From NCBI GenBank assembly GCA_021234155.1, contig JAJEKV010000021.1, positions 17,249,563 to 17,313,562 of the forward strand: DNA of 64,000 nucleotides. Reading direction: 5' to 3'. Positions 43,272 through 55,355 of the stretch are shown here, piece by piece. The translations under genes and the position numbers were made by a program. The notes below the pieces were generated by a model. The model saw nothing but the letters and a program-made list of their open reading frames with translations. It had not been told where the DNA came from and ran no database searches. Source of the stretch: Isoetes taiwanensis (Eukaryota; Streptophyta; Lycopodiopsida; Isoetales; Isoetaceae). Each line of letters begins with the position of its first letter. The stretch's first letter is position 1.

Positions 43272-44570
43272 TTTGGCTAAGATTTTGTGAAGTTTTTCAT
43301 CTCCATGTCTGGTTTTTCATCTAGATCAGAGTTTGACATTCAGGGACCATAGCAGTCTGCAACACATTGTTCATACTACTGTTAAACATTGAAGCAGGTT
43401 TGCACACCATATCATATAGTATCCTGATGCATTTCAACCTAAATTTCGTGGTGATTGAAAACTATAGTTGTGAATAGATGCAAGTAAATGGAACATTTGA
43501 TAAATTGTGAAATTGTTTTGTCTGATTCTATTGCCAGGCCTCAGCATCAGGCACCGCTCTACTGCGGGCTTACTATTTCTGATAGATAAGCTCTTAACGA
43601 TTAACTTTTTCATCTTTTTCTATGAACACATGAATGGTGCGTTGGGCTTGAATGGTGCGTTGGGCTTGAATGCTTGGAATGCAAACTACGAAGCAGCTAC
43701 ATATTTTTGCTTGCTTCGGCTCTTCTAGCCGGAAGGTGTTTAATGCAGAAAATCGCCAGTGCGTCGTCAGCCGGCAAAGCGAACTCCAGTGCATCGCCAA
43801 GCCGGCAGTTGTAGCCAGATCCGTCTGAAGGATCAATATGCTTCTGTTTTGCTGCCCGTTTTACTTTCTTAGAGGTCGTTACAATATCGTAAAGTTCCCT
43901 TTTCTTTGGAAAGCTGTCCATCATTCCAACCTGTTGTACTCCTTATCAACAAGGAAGAATAAAGTAATTTCTGTTTGGTTTAGGCCTCTTGGGTTCTATG
44001 AGGATACTCCTTTCCCAAGCAAGCTCATGAACAAATAAAGATGCAGAATTATGGTCATAATACTTCATGGGTTGCGGCAAGGTCGTTGGATGTCTGAAAA
44101 GACAATGATATTTTCTTCTTACGATGTAATAGGCAGGATTTTGGCTAAGATTTTGTGAAGTTTTTCATCTCCATGTCTGGTTTTTCATCTAGATCAGAGT
44201 TTGACATTCAGGGACCATAGCAGTCTGCAACACATTGTTCATACTACTGTTAAACATTGAAGCAGGTTTGCACACCATATCATATAGTATCCTGATGCAT
44301 TTCAACCTAAATTTCGTGGTGATTGAAAACTATAGTTGTGAATAGATGCAAGTAAATGGAACATTTGATAAATTGTGAAATTGTTTTGTCTGATTCTATT
44401 GCCAGGCCTCAGCATCAGGCACCGCTCTACTGCGGGCTTACTATTTCTGATAGATAAGCTCTTAACGATTAACTTTTTCATCTTTTTCTATGAACACATG
44501 AATGGTGCGTTGGGCTTGAATGGTGCGTTGGGCTTGAATGCTTGGAATGCAAACTATGATGCAAGATATT
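43272..44570. repeat. about 420-bp direct duplication, offset 869 bp
   Basis: Bases 43272-43688 recur at 44141-44557 nearly unchanged (starting TTGGCTAAGATTTTGTGAAG, ending TTGGAATGCAAACTA). Each copy also contains a smaller double, AATGGTGCGTTGGGCTTG twice. The intervening piece 43690-44140 has a minus-strand frame of 75 codons (KKRELYDIVTTSKKVKRAAK) that I do not recognise. Confidence 0.85.
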
Positions 44571-46379
44571 TGTTACATTACGATTGTTTTTTTTTTTTTC
44601 CAGGCTTGCAGCTGCATGTTTAGCTTCTGGAATCAAGGAGCTGGCGCCCATCATCCGGGTTATTGTGTATTATTGATACGAAGAGAGTGAAAGAATAAAA
44701 TGCAAGCTTACTCCATTCTCCAGCTCCACTGTAACAATTTCTAGCATCTGGAACATGGTGCTGGCATGTATTTTCTTGAATCTTTTTGCTTTTGCTTGCA
44801 GGTTCAAAGACATGAGAATTCTTTCTAAAATTTATTTTTGCATGCTCTAATTGTATATAACCAATACCTTAAATGTGTATTCAGGAGCATCTGGACATTC
44901 ACATGCTGATGGCTGTGGTTTGAACTGTTATGGAGTTAGCTTGCAAGGTCTACTTTGGTCAGTTTGATGATGTTTATACGTGTTAGAGGAGCTCTCACCC
45001 GTGTGCAAGCAAGGTGAGGTCTTTAATAGAATGCTTTCAGTTGGACTCAATTTTTGCTTTGCCCATTTACTTATTGTTGGTCTTTTTTTAGTTTTGGCAG
45101 GGTTGCATTAAGAGGCATCATTCACCAATCATTGTTGGCATTGAACTAGCAACAATCACGTCTTTGAGAACAAGGTCAAGATGCCTGTAAGCATTTATTT
45201 TCATATGTTGTATTTGAAGTGGAGTAAAAGTTGAAATTAGGGCTCAGAATGGAGAATTTGAGTGGGCATGATTTATTGCTTCGAAAGCAAACGGGTTTGG
45301 TACAAATCCTGTTTGTCATAGCTCAGCTGAATAGAGTTGATGATACTGGTGTATAAAAAAGTGATTCCAAAAACAATTCACGAAGTTACAAGATTACAAA
45401 ACCTCTCTGTTTTACAATATTGGCCAGGTTCTCTGCTCCCCCCTTTTTTTTGATGTTTCAAGTGATGATTTGAACTTGATACGAAAATATATGTTGTTTC
45501 CACAGAAGCAAGAGCAATGCATAATCTTGGGCAGGCTGGTCTCAGATTCTGGAGCTCAAGTATAAATATTGTCAAGGATCCAAGATGGTAAAGAGGGAAG
45601 GAAGCATGGAGATGGGGAAGAGGGCAAGAAAGGTCTGCAAGAAGAGGATTCCACAGAGGAGTCTTTCGCTCAAGGTTTCTGCCTGCTGCAACCATATGAT
45701 AGTCTATGATGTGGATAGCTGGCTGCGCATAGACCGCTACCATATCGATGCAAAGGTATATTTCATGACTATATTTTAATGTTTTTCATACACTTTTTGC
45801 ATCAAACCCCTTCATCCTTTCATCAAATCACTTTTTGCATGCATCTGATTTCACCCTCTTCACCTTAAACCATGCATTAATTAGTCATATGATGCTAGAT
45901 TTTTATGTTGGGTTCAATGTAATAAATGCTGAGTTGTAAAATACATTAACTTAAAAATAATAGTGTCACATCTGACGCATGCCATGTCTATATATTAAAA
46001 CCTTCAACGGGTAACTCAAGAAGATCTGGATGATACCTAAAATGTGCCATTCAAAAATTGTGTGAAGGGCAGCATGTCAGCTTTGTTATATGTTTTTACA
46101 ATCACGTTAATGGTGTACAACATGTGCTGATCATCATTTTCTCACAGATACCGTGAGGAACGCCTCAGGATTGGATGGGTAATTGCCATTTCTATTTTGT
46201 TTTCTTGGGTGTCAAATCACATTTCCTTTTCCTTTTTGTTTAATGTTGCTACTTGCATTTATCCAGGTTTGGACCCTAATTGTGGGACATTTGTTTTTAC
46301 ACATACAGCAGAGGCATTGCATGGAGGAAAAATTGTTCTATTGAACTTGAATCGAGCTCTGACTAACTTATTTACTATC
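44571..46379. other. spacer with possible unidentified exons
   Basis: A frame at about 45585-45779 reads [20 protein letters not shown] and DRYHIDAK before a GTATAT donor-like site. It resembles a real exon but I cannot assign it. The rest shows nothing recognisable. Confidence 0.35.
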
Positions 46380-46380
46380 A

Positions 46381-47392
46381 GGTCGAGGATGTCGCCACTC
46401 AAGAACTCATTGTTCAGATCTATGATGAAGAAGGGGTCCAGGCTGCTCAACTCTTGGGTGGCGCATGGTTCCCTCTAAAGGATTTGGAACCTGGGGTCTT
46501 AAAACAAGTTCAATTGGCATTGGTAAAGGATTTGGAAAATGATCGAGAACATAAGGATAGGGGTTTGGTGTGTTCCTTGGCTTACTCTTCTCAGAAGTTT
46601 GTCTGCGACAAACTCTTATGCTAATTGCATTTCTAAAATGTAGGTGCGTCTAGAACTTTTGTACAATCCATTTGGTCAAGTGCGCAAAGTTGCCAGAATG
46701 GCAGCAAAGGGAAGAGTTGTACTCACACCACTAGAAACAGTTCTCCAAGCAAGTATCCAGGAGCAAGCAGAGTCATCACCTGAGGTTATGATGCCATCTC
46801 CAAGAACAGAGTCTATATCAGATTATTCTCCCTCCATATTTTCACCTACAGACTCAAAACAAGAAGATTTTGTTCGTGGCATTCTTTCAGTAACAATTGA
46901 ACGGGCAGAAGACCTTATTCCCGCAGATTATAATGGGAAGTCAGATCCTTACGTAGTTCTCAATATGAAAAAGAGCGACCAAAAGCAGAAAACTAAGGTG
47001 TGTGATACAGACTTCTAATATGGCAATGTAAGTGCTCAATTGACATTTTGCATATGGTGACAGATAATATACAAAACTCTAAATCCGGAGTGGAACCAAA
47101 CATTTGATTTCGTGGTGGAGGATGCCATCCACGACCTGCTAATTCTCAAAGTCTGGGACCATGATACTTTCCGTAATGTAAAGTTCTATGTTTAGTCTTC
47201 AGGAACAGCATTTCTGCCTATATCAAATTTATTTGCCTCTAAAAAGCATTGTATATTGCAGGACTACATGGGAAGATGTGTTGTGACCTTGTGACTTGGA
47301 ATGCAAACTGGATGGTGTTGAATCTGGAATACATTCACCTCCGGTGGAATCCTCAGCCCATCAGTGAACACCTCACTATGCTAAATGCTTGA
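46381..47392 (+). pseudogene. SYT4/5-like C2-domain gene, 3' fragment
   Basis: Four exons with good splice sites. The first starts after TTTACTATCAG at 46380 and reads VEDVATQELIVQIYDEEGVQ, then FPLKDLEPGVLKQVQLALVK (end of the first C2 domain), to about 46560. The second, 46644-46996, reads VRLELLYNPFGQVRKVARMA, then RGILSVTIERAEDLIPADYN and GKSDPYVVLNMKKSDQK. The third, about 47064-47170, reads LNPEWNQTFDFVVEDAIHDL and WDHDTF. The fourth, from about 47262, reads DYMGRCVVTL. The second C2 domain keeps the Asp pattern used for calcium binding (PADYNGKSDPY, DHD). After CVVTL an indel stops the frame, but the C-terminus IHLRWNPQPISEH and its stop are still readable to 47392. In plants this family tethers membranes at ER contact sites. 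The SMP domain and upstream exons are missing. Confidence 0.8.
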
Positions 47393-47399
47393 TATTTCC

Positions 47400-49048
47400 A
47401 TACCCCACCACAAATCCTCCATTGTATACTAATTTATGCATAAACCTATCTTCATCAGCCAGACACACTTCTTGAGCCACTGTATAACATAATTCATAGC
47501 TCTGTTAGTTTTACTTGAGCTATTAGTGATGGACCTCTTTGGAGAATGCATATATTTCATCCTGATTCGTTGGCCAATAAGATATATCTTCTTGCATGCC
47601 ACAAAAACTGAGCTGCTTCCATCATTATACGGGATCATTTTTATTTCGAGTACTGCCCTGAATCGTGGAGATGATGCTCAGCCGTATCAAATTAGGGGAG
47701 ATGAATAAGAAAACAGAACAAGTACTAGGTGCCTATAATAATGTGCAATCAGACATAGCTATATGCAATCTAAAAGCTATCTATAACCGAAATGCCTGCC
47801 TTTGCAATGCAAATTTCACCCTGCTGGATGAGGTTTTTTCCTCTTTTGTTGTTAATTAATGTTGATATATCAGTGAAGGATGGCCCCATATTTCCAATAT
47901 GATTTTGCATTGCGGCCTTAATGCAATGCGTTGATAAAGACGTAAGGTGTTTGTTATTTCCAAGAGGCAATTGATACAGCAGCAAAAGTAGGTTCTTTGG
48001 TTTTAAATGTTGGATTTGTTTTTTATCTTTGTATAGAAGATATAGGGTTGATGGGATGATTTCTTAAGGTTGTTTGCTCAGGAATACTATTGCGTTGTGC
48101 ATTGCGTTTGCAGATCTGTTTCTTTCTCCTGAATTTTCTACTTAATTGTTCTTTGTATCTTTTGTTTTCTTTATCCTGCATTTATGTTTTACTACAGGAA
48201 AATGCAAGATTTTCTAAGGCAGTTTATTTTGCTCAATACGTGCAGAAGTCAGCATTGTACAGTAAATAGTGCAAGTGCAGAGAAGGGTGAAAAAGCATGA
48301 TATCAAACTCTCCATTTCCTTACAAAAACCAACCTGTCATGCACATAATTTGTCTATCGGTGCCCAATGGATTGAATGTTTAGTAAATTACCCGATGGTA
48401 CCTTCGGTAGTTGTTAAATAAGAAAATAACCTAGATTTTCCACCTAAGATGCGGACTTCATTTCTTGAGAACTTTAATGGAGAATGCATAGAAGAACAAC
48501 TAATCGTGCAACTTGAAGCCGCAAGTAGTTTTATTAGAATGATTAGGCATTTTCTTGGTACATCTCTCAATATTGTTTTACCTCCACTTTCAGATTGTGA
48601 GAAGACGATATGACTTTATTTTAAGTCCCTGCAATATCACATCTCCATCCAAGTTGTGATTACTTTATCTTTGGACTAATTCCCAGCTAAGTTATTGGTT
48701 GGTTTAACTTCCAATGCCTCTTATCGTGAGAATTTGAGAGGCCTCTTGGTGGTATCTGAAGTTTGAAAGCATATTGTTATTATAGGTCCAAAATATTTAA
48801 ATTAACTCTTCCTGTACTTAGGACTTAAGAGGCAAAATATGTTACTCAAAAGGCTCTACAACGAAAGGTTCAATACAAGTTTCTACAACAATTTCGCATA
48901 AGGTAGCAGAATAACTAAATAAACATTACAGGTGACACTCCTTTACACTACAGACACAAGTACATTTTGAGCCCTTCACACTTGGCATTGCATTACGTTT
49001 ATGAACACAAACACATTTAAAATTTTATTTTGCACGTCTACAATTAAT
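47400..49048. other. no gene recognised, Helitron 3' part
   Basis: Only short frames occur here. There is no splice-linked coding pattern or RNA gene that I can support. Confidence 0.5.
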
Positions 49049-49077
49049 GCCCGGCATCGCCGGGCACACGTTTCTAG
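49049..49077 (+). other. Helitron 3' end 1
   Basis: Stem GCCCGGC/GCCGGGC with ATC loop, then ACACGTTT and terminal CTAG, followed by T. Confidence 0.85.
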
Positions 49078-50316
49078 TTATAGATGGCTTTCTGATAACC
49101 ATCTAGGCTTGGCATGCTAGAAATCATATAGGCTCACATCTAGGCCTTCGATATGTGAGCTTGCTCAATATGTGAGCCTACCTTATTCTCCTTACGCAAT
49201 CTCAAACATTAAGCTTCACCAGTATATGCAAACGTCAAGAAAAATAGATTTCGCACATACCGTCAACAAATTTAGAGCAAAGCTGCATTTATCTATGCGT
49301 TGCAATTGAACCTTATAATCCAAAATTCGCAATTCATTCTCCAAACAAGAGGGAAAAAATAAAGAGGAAGCAAATCGTTTTACATTCGTGATCCATCATA
49401 GAAAAAGAAAGTATTCAAGAAGAAGACAAAAAACCTTACCATTGAATTATTGTTCCACACCGATTGATTCCTCTAGGATAGGATACCAAACAATTAACCC
49501 CTCCCCGTATCATAGGAGACTTGGTTCCCTGCCAAGTACACCCCTCTCCTTTCTTCTATAAAAAATTCAAACAAATAATATATTTTGTGTTGTAGGTATA
49601 CATACGGCACAACTTCAAAAACACCCTCTTCGTGTTTACACACGTGGTTTTGGGGGGTATTCTAAGTGGCTCCCCCTTGGATTTTCCCTCTTGTCAATTT
49701 ACACCGAACGCGCGAGCACATTGATGGTGGAGATAGACATGCAAGGAAGTAAGAGACGCAGCAAAACAAAGAGATCTAGAATAAAATACGACTAGAATAT
49801 ATTAGCGCCACTAGAGATCTAGAATAAAACACGACATAAAATTGGGTAATTGTGTGAATTTTTTTTCCATCAGAGATCTAGAGTCGAGTTTAAATTTTGT
49901 CATGGCTTGGTAAACATGTACAATTGCAGCATGAGGAAACACAATTGCGAACAATCACTAGGTCAGACAAGAGTATGGCTTTGGCATAAGCAAGGCGGGG
50001 TATGCTAGGGGATATGCTTTGCACAACAATGATATTAGTGTATCTTTCTACCTTGATCTTCTAAGTTCAAAGAGGGTAATCATCTCGACGGTACTTTACC
50101 TAAACATGGAGGAATATATCATTATTATTTTGTAAGAGATTAAAGACCGGAGCAAAAGGAAAGAGTTTAGGACACACTATGTTTTTGAAAACTATTCTAG
50201 AATTTCACATAAGTGTTAGAGGTTCTTATTGATTAAGAAAGGAATATTGAGCAAGGACCAATCCCTTAGGGCGTCTCATCCTTCTCTTGAACATTATTTA
50301 CATATTCTTAACTTAT
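49078..50316. other. sequence between Helitron ends, no gene
   Basis: It begins with the 85-bp repeat shared with 42349-42435. The rest is AT-rich with only short frames. Confidence 0.5.
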
Positions 50317-50344
50317 GCCCAACAATGCTGGACACCATTATTAG
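50317..50344 (+). other. degenerate Helitron 3' end 2
   Basis: GCCCAACAATGCTGGACACC followed by a terminus TTAG|T has the same 28-base layout as the other two ends, with mismatches in the stem and TTAG for CTAG. Confidence 0.55.
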
Positions 50345-50954
50345 TATCTAATAAGATGAAATTGCTGCTTCCATATAATAAATGCTTAAAATGTGCTGTA
50401 TATATGCAATGAAAAGCATGTCTCTATATGTTTTGCATAATTATTTGCAAAGTCATGCTAAAAACTATGTTATTTTGCATTATTAAATGTGCAGTCGCCT
50501 TATAAGCAGCAATACTGGGCATTTTTCTAATAGATGACACACCCATACAAAACTTTGACTGCTACCCTTCAAGATTGTCGATGTTGTTTTATACAAAATC
50601 ATTGACAAATGTCGGCATTCGCTCATTGCAATTGGAAATATGCATGCAAAAATGCAACGATGATAGTCTCTACACTCGAAGAGTTTAAGCCACTTTGGAA
50701 AAAGCGCAAGAGATCGAAGAGAACTAAATAGGTAAGAAAGCTTTAAAAGACAACACTTGAAGTCAGACACACAAATTCACCTGCATGATATGACCATTCC
50801 AAAACTTAATAACTTATGTTCAAGTTTTAAGCTCAATAAATAAAACACTTTAGAAGGACAATATTCAACTTCAATTTAAAACAAACGATTGTATATGTCC
50901 AACTAGACATTCTCACTATATTTTTATTAATTTTGAACTTAATCCCAACGAAAA

Positions 50955-50982
50955 GCCCAGCAACGCTGGGCACTTTTTCTAG
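50955..50982 (+). other. Helitron 3' end 3
   Basis: Stem GCCCAGC/GCTGGGC with AAC loop, then ACTTTTT and terminal CTAG, followed by T. It is the same class as the end at 49077, with compensatory changes in the stem (G to A on one arm, C to T on the other). Confidence 0.85.
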
Positions 50983-50983
50983 T

Positions 50984-52590
50984 TATATATATAAAGACAC
51001 TTTGATGTGTGGGACACATTACTTGCTGGTTTTTATCTAGGCCGTCGAATCCGAGAGGTTGAATCTTGGCCGCACATTTAAGTGTATAGGCATGTATGGG
51101 CATGCATGGGGAAGACACTTTGATGTGTGGGACACATTACTCGCTGGTTTTCGTCTAGGCCGTCAAATCCGAGAGGTTGAATCTTGGCCGCACATTTAAG
51201 TGTATAGGCATGTATGGGCATGCATGGGGGGCATGCCCCCCATCTTTAAGCCGTTGGATCAGAGGGAAGGTGCAATCTGGGCGCTTAAATATGCCTAGGT
51301 TATGGGGTAGATAACGTCCTCTCCCGAGGAGTTATGGGCCATAAAAATGGCTGAGTGGCCATGTGGCCACGAATTCGAGCCGCGTCTGGCGATGCGGAAT
51401 TTCGCGGGCCACATGGCCACGGCAGGCCATTTTTCCGCCCATAACCCGGTGGGGAGGACGCATCGGCTTTAACGCCCTGGTCGAGGCATTTGGCGAGCTG
51501 CCATAGCCAAGCTTGGCGCCCATAGATCGCATTCCGGCAAGAAAAACAAACTAAATGTAAGTCTATGTTTTCTAAATAGAACATGTGAGGAGCGGGAGGC
51601 GGTTTAAAACGAGTAAGGGAGTCGACGGCAATGGGGAGGCATAAATGAGTCAGTTCACGAGAATCGGCAATTTTGGGGCATTTGGCGAAAGCCGGACCTC
51701 AGATTTCATTTTCCTCAACCGACCTCCATTTCCGCCCAAGCTTTACGTGGAATCATCCGAAATCATCCGAAGATTAGAAATCATCCGAAAAAAATCCTGA
51801 AACAAAAAATGAAGAAAAAAAGATTTTCCGACCTTTTGCTTGTGATGCGAAGGAGAGCGGGCGGAGCGAGCTTAGGCCCTTGCAAAAAAATGAAATTCCA
51901 AATCTGAAAATCAACACTTAGAAGCTCGGCTATGGCGGCAGATTCTTTGCCTGGCTATGGCGGCAGATTCTTTGCGTAGCTATGGCGGAGGCCCAAACGT
52001 GAAAACAGAGGAAATGTTATGGACATAACATCCTGTTATGGTCATAACAAATTTGGCGACAGAATGTTACTGGATATAACATCTAAAGATCGACGGCCGA
52101 GATTCAATCCTACGGCTAAATGCAGAGGCCAAGGACGTTAAGGGGATCTCGGTGCTATAAGATAAGCAACCCCTTATTTGGGGCTTTCAATCTCGCCGTT
52201 GAATGTGCAAGATGAATGGCCGAGATTTCGGCACACATATTAAGTGCCATAAATGTGTTGCAGCAAAAATTAATGGCAAGAATGTGTTTTTCACTATCTT
52301 CTGGCTATGGCGCATTGAGGCGGTTGGATGGTATGCATATGCCCATTCATTTTCCTTCTTCTGCATGCCAAGATCGATTGCATGGCTTACCTCTCGCCTT
52401 GCCCCTGTTGCGATTTTGCCACAGCTTAGTTCTGTGAACTAACTCTTCCTGAATGCATTCGAAGAGTTCTGGGACCGTTTTTTGGATGCCGCCTTCCCGT
52501 TCCGCTGCCATGGCGTGGAATCTTGGTTTCCTTGCAGGTCCTGTTCGGTTGGATCTGCTAAAGCCAGAACTGTTATGAAGGTTATTAACC
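50984..52590. repeat. second copy of the 0.8-kb repeat, with an 830-bp insertion
   Basis: Bases 50984-51308 and 52143-52590 match 28237-28560 and 28561-29050. Between them lies about 830 bp absent from the other copy. This extra segment has GGGG at both edges and inward-facing TAACGTCCT/AGGACGTTA near its ends, so it may be a small DNA transposon. The rest of it contains three copies of TATGGCGG..CAGATTCTTTGC and a GTTATGGACATAACA-type inverted repeat. Confidence 0.7.
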
Positions 52591-52738
52591 TTCATAATAA
52601 TGAATTAATAATTCTTTTCCTGCTAAGGGTGGAACAAGCTTTTGCATTTTCGATTCCGATGCTTGAGTAAATCAGAGTTCTAGTCATGTTTTGAGATTTA
52701 GTTTATTGGGCTCTCTAAGATGTTGTCTTCAAATATTG

Positions 52739-53534
52739 CAGAAAGATGTAGAATCGGATTGGCAGAGCAAACAGAATGGTACTTCTTCAGTCACAAGGAG
52801 AAAAAGTATCCTACGGGGACTCGAACCAACAGAGCCACTGCTGCTGGATTTTGGAAAGCAACAGGCAGAGATAAAGCTATCCATACCAAATTTAACCTCA
52901 TAGGAATGAGAAAAACTCTAGTATTCTACAAAGGCAGAGCTCCAAATGGCCAAAAGACTGACTGAATCATGCACGAATACAGGCTAGAAGATGAGAACAA
53001 CAATGGCAACGTAAGTAGAACAGCTTCTTTTTCTCTAATATGTAATCGTTTAGTATCGATTCGTAGGATTCTTACACTGTCAATTTCGTGCAGGACGATG
53101 GATGGGTGGTTTGCCGAGTATTTAAGAAACGGAACCCTCACAGAAATCAAGAACGTGAGGTTGGAAGCATTTACGGGGATCAAATTCCACTTCCAGAGCT
53201 GGAATTCTGCAAGCAAGAGATTGAAGTGGACGAGGGCTATGGAAATACACATGATCCGTTTTCTCAGTTGCCTCAACTTGAAAGTCCAAAAATTAGTGGC
53301 TATCCGCCTCCTACAATAAAAGGGTATTACAGTGGTAATCCTGCAAGGAATGATCATCCATCACACTTCTGTTTAGATGCTGCCAGTTTTGGGACTAAGT
53401 CCATGTACACAGAACGCTTGACCCATTTCAATAACGAGCCAGTAAGCGACTGGCGAATGGTTGATAGACTTGCTGCAGCACAGTTGGGTCATGAAGAGGC
53501 GTTAAAGGACATGCGTGTTGTGTTAAGTTGTTAA
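52739..53534 (+). pseudogene. NAC transcription factor fragment (VND/NST/SMB clade)
   Basis: Exon 2 follows the acceptor CAAATATTGCAG at 52741 and reads [60 protein letters not shown]. These are NAC subdomains C and D with the DNA-binding and nuclear-localisation stretch. The Trp expected in TDxIMHEYRLE is a TGA stop near 52962. Exon 3 (53093-53534) follows an intron with GTAAGT and TTTCGTGCAG and reads DDGWVVCRVFKKRNPHRNQE (subdomain E), then a tail with the clade's C-terminal motif VSDWRMVDRLAAAQLGHE. This clade controls secondary-wall and root-cap differentiation. Exon 1 (subdomains A and B) is absent, so it is a gene fragment. The stop lies in a CTG context and could be a sequencing error. 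Confidence 0.85.
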
Positions 53535-53569
53535 GTGAGCATTCAGAGGATATTTAATGTGAGTGTTTT

Positions 53570-53738
53570 TCATATTGATCTATGTTCAGTTGGATTTGAA
53601 GTGTTGGACGAGTGTCAAGCAACATGGACATACTTATTAGTGGATGAGTTCCAAGACACAAGTGCAACACAGTACAGGTTATTTCATTTGCTAGCTTCAC
53701 ACTGTCGTGTTACAACAATTGTTGGGGACAATGATCAG
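53570..53738 (+). pseudogene. SRS2-like UvrD-family helicase exon
   Basis: Directly after the NAC stop, an exon-like segment encodes [40 protein letters not shown] and VGDNDQ, ending in the donor CAG|GTAAGC. DEFQDT is the Walker B motif and VGDxDQ is motif III of UvrD/Rep helicases; the context matches plant SRS2-like helicases. No other exons are nearby. It is in the same direction as the NAC fragment, which points to joint capture by a transposon. Confidence 0.8.
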
Positions 53739-53759
53739 GTAAGCATGTAGCGTTTCTTT

Positions 53760-54900
53760 CAAAGCATGGATCCCACTACACTTACGGCCCTTCTTTTCAT
53801 GCATTTATCCCAGAGATACTGGCTCACATGTCTTTAACTTAATAATATATCTTGCCTTGTGAATCGTCATCTCTCATTGTCTCAACATTTTGCAGCAAAT
53901 GACATAGCAAGTTGGCTGTCTGGCCTCCTTTTGGCGTTTTGAGTTTTTGTTTGATAATAAGACATCTCCAGACGTTGAATTATGTGAAGCATAAATTCTT
54001 CATGTTGGTTCATGATTTCTTGAAGGTTTTTTGTATGGATTGGTTACCTCACAGCTTGGCCACTCATCTTTGAAGTGTCACAAAGAAGTATAGCAATTAT
54101 CTAGGTATTCATAATAAAATGAAAGAAAGAACGAATTATCTAGGTATTCATAATAAAATGAAAGAAAGAAAGAAAGAGTATGTTAACGTCTATGAGAGAT
54201 GAGATATTGCATAAAATCAAGGGACCGTTTTGTTTTACTGTATAATCTGCTGTTGTGTTGTCAATCTGGCTGGAGATGCAACCGGCTTCAGTGCCATGGA
54301 ACTTTTGTTACAGGTAATAATGATGCACTTAGTGCCCAAATTACATTAGCTTATAATACCTACCCAATCTTTGATTTAAATGGCCAGATTACATTCGCTG
54401 GCAATTGACCTATAATACCCACACAATCTTTGACTTCAAAGGCACATTGGACAACCTTGCATGATATAACCCTTTTAGCACGAAGACATTTTATTTCCAA
54501 TACAAGTTAGAACTATCTTAAGAAATCATCGTCAGACTAAGCTTCTTTATATGGGCCCCATAGGCCAATTAGTCTCCATGGACAATAAAAATACATTATT
54601 CTATTCTAAATGGGTCCTAAGACAGATGTTCCTAAACAAAGAGTTAAAACTCACAAAGATTGCTAAGCAATGAATTTGAATTTTACAAAGGGTCCTAAAG
54701 AAGGACTTCAAATTTTACAACAAATGCTAAACGTTTGACGCTATTTGGAACAACTTCAACTCAAAAGTCAGAAGATACTTTATAATTTTCAATTCAAAAA
54801 GTAATTGGTGTCGAATTGAGCACAATCGAATGGTTAATTAAATAGAAGTAATTTGGTAACTAGTATTTGTAAAATTAACCTCTTAACATAGTCATAAATT
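53760..54900. other. no gene recognised
   Basis: Only a 37-bp doublet (ATTATCTAGGTATTCATAATA, at about 54098 and 54135) and AT-rich sequence are visible. Confidence 0.5.
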
Positions 54901-54909
54901 GAGTTAGGA

Positions 54910-55355
54910 GTACCGATCGAGGGAGTGCATAAGTGCTATTTTCTTAAAATCATCTTAAACATCATGCTATTATCTATTTCTACCTGCAAATAAAACTAAA
55001 GCAATATGCTAATATTTCGCCATTTAAGGCTCTGCAAACTTTAGTAATTGAACATGCGAACTTAGAACTCTGGCATGCCTCGCACTATAGATGTTTTGAT
55101 TTACCAAACCATATGCACACTGACCTTGCCGGTCGAGGGACTTCATAAGTTCTCCTTTCGATAGTAGCTATTTTCTTAAAAGTGCTTTAAAACACCGATA
55201 CGATATTATCTATTTCTACTTGCAACATTGCATAAAACTAAAACAATATGTTAATAGTTTGCCATTTATGGCTCCGCAAAATTTAGTAGTTGAACATGCG
55301 AACTTAGACCTCTGACCTCTGACGTGCCTCACACTATACATGTTTTGATTTACCA
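54910..55355. repeat. diverged tandem duplication of about 220 bp
   Basis: Units at about 54910-55115 and 55128-55355 share GTCGAGGGA/GATCGAGGGA starts, TTATCTATTTCTAC, TTGAACATGCGAACTTAGA and TGTTTTGATTTACCAA. They are about 80% alike. No coding signal. Confidence 0.75.

Larger units (their letters stand above)
34821..49077 (+). mobile_element. Helitron carrying gene fragments
   Basis: The 5' end is A|TCTATATATAATAATAAAGC. The 3' end is hairpin GCCCGGC-ATC-GCCGGGC (49049-49065) followed by ACACGTTTCTAG|T: the TC...CTAG ends, 3' hairpin and A|T insertion site of plant Helitrons. No Rep/helicase ORF is visible, so it is non-autonomous. It contains sense-oriented fragments of a C2H2 protein, a CxxCxG protein and a SYT-like protein, and a 1.3-kb polypyrimidine tract. 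Two further matching 3' ends lie at 50317-50344 and 50955-50982, so the true extent could be longer or the region could be nested. Confidence 0.7.
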
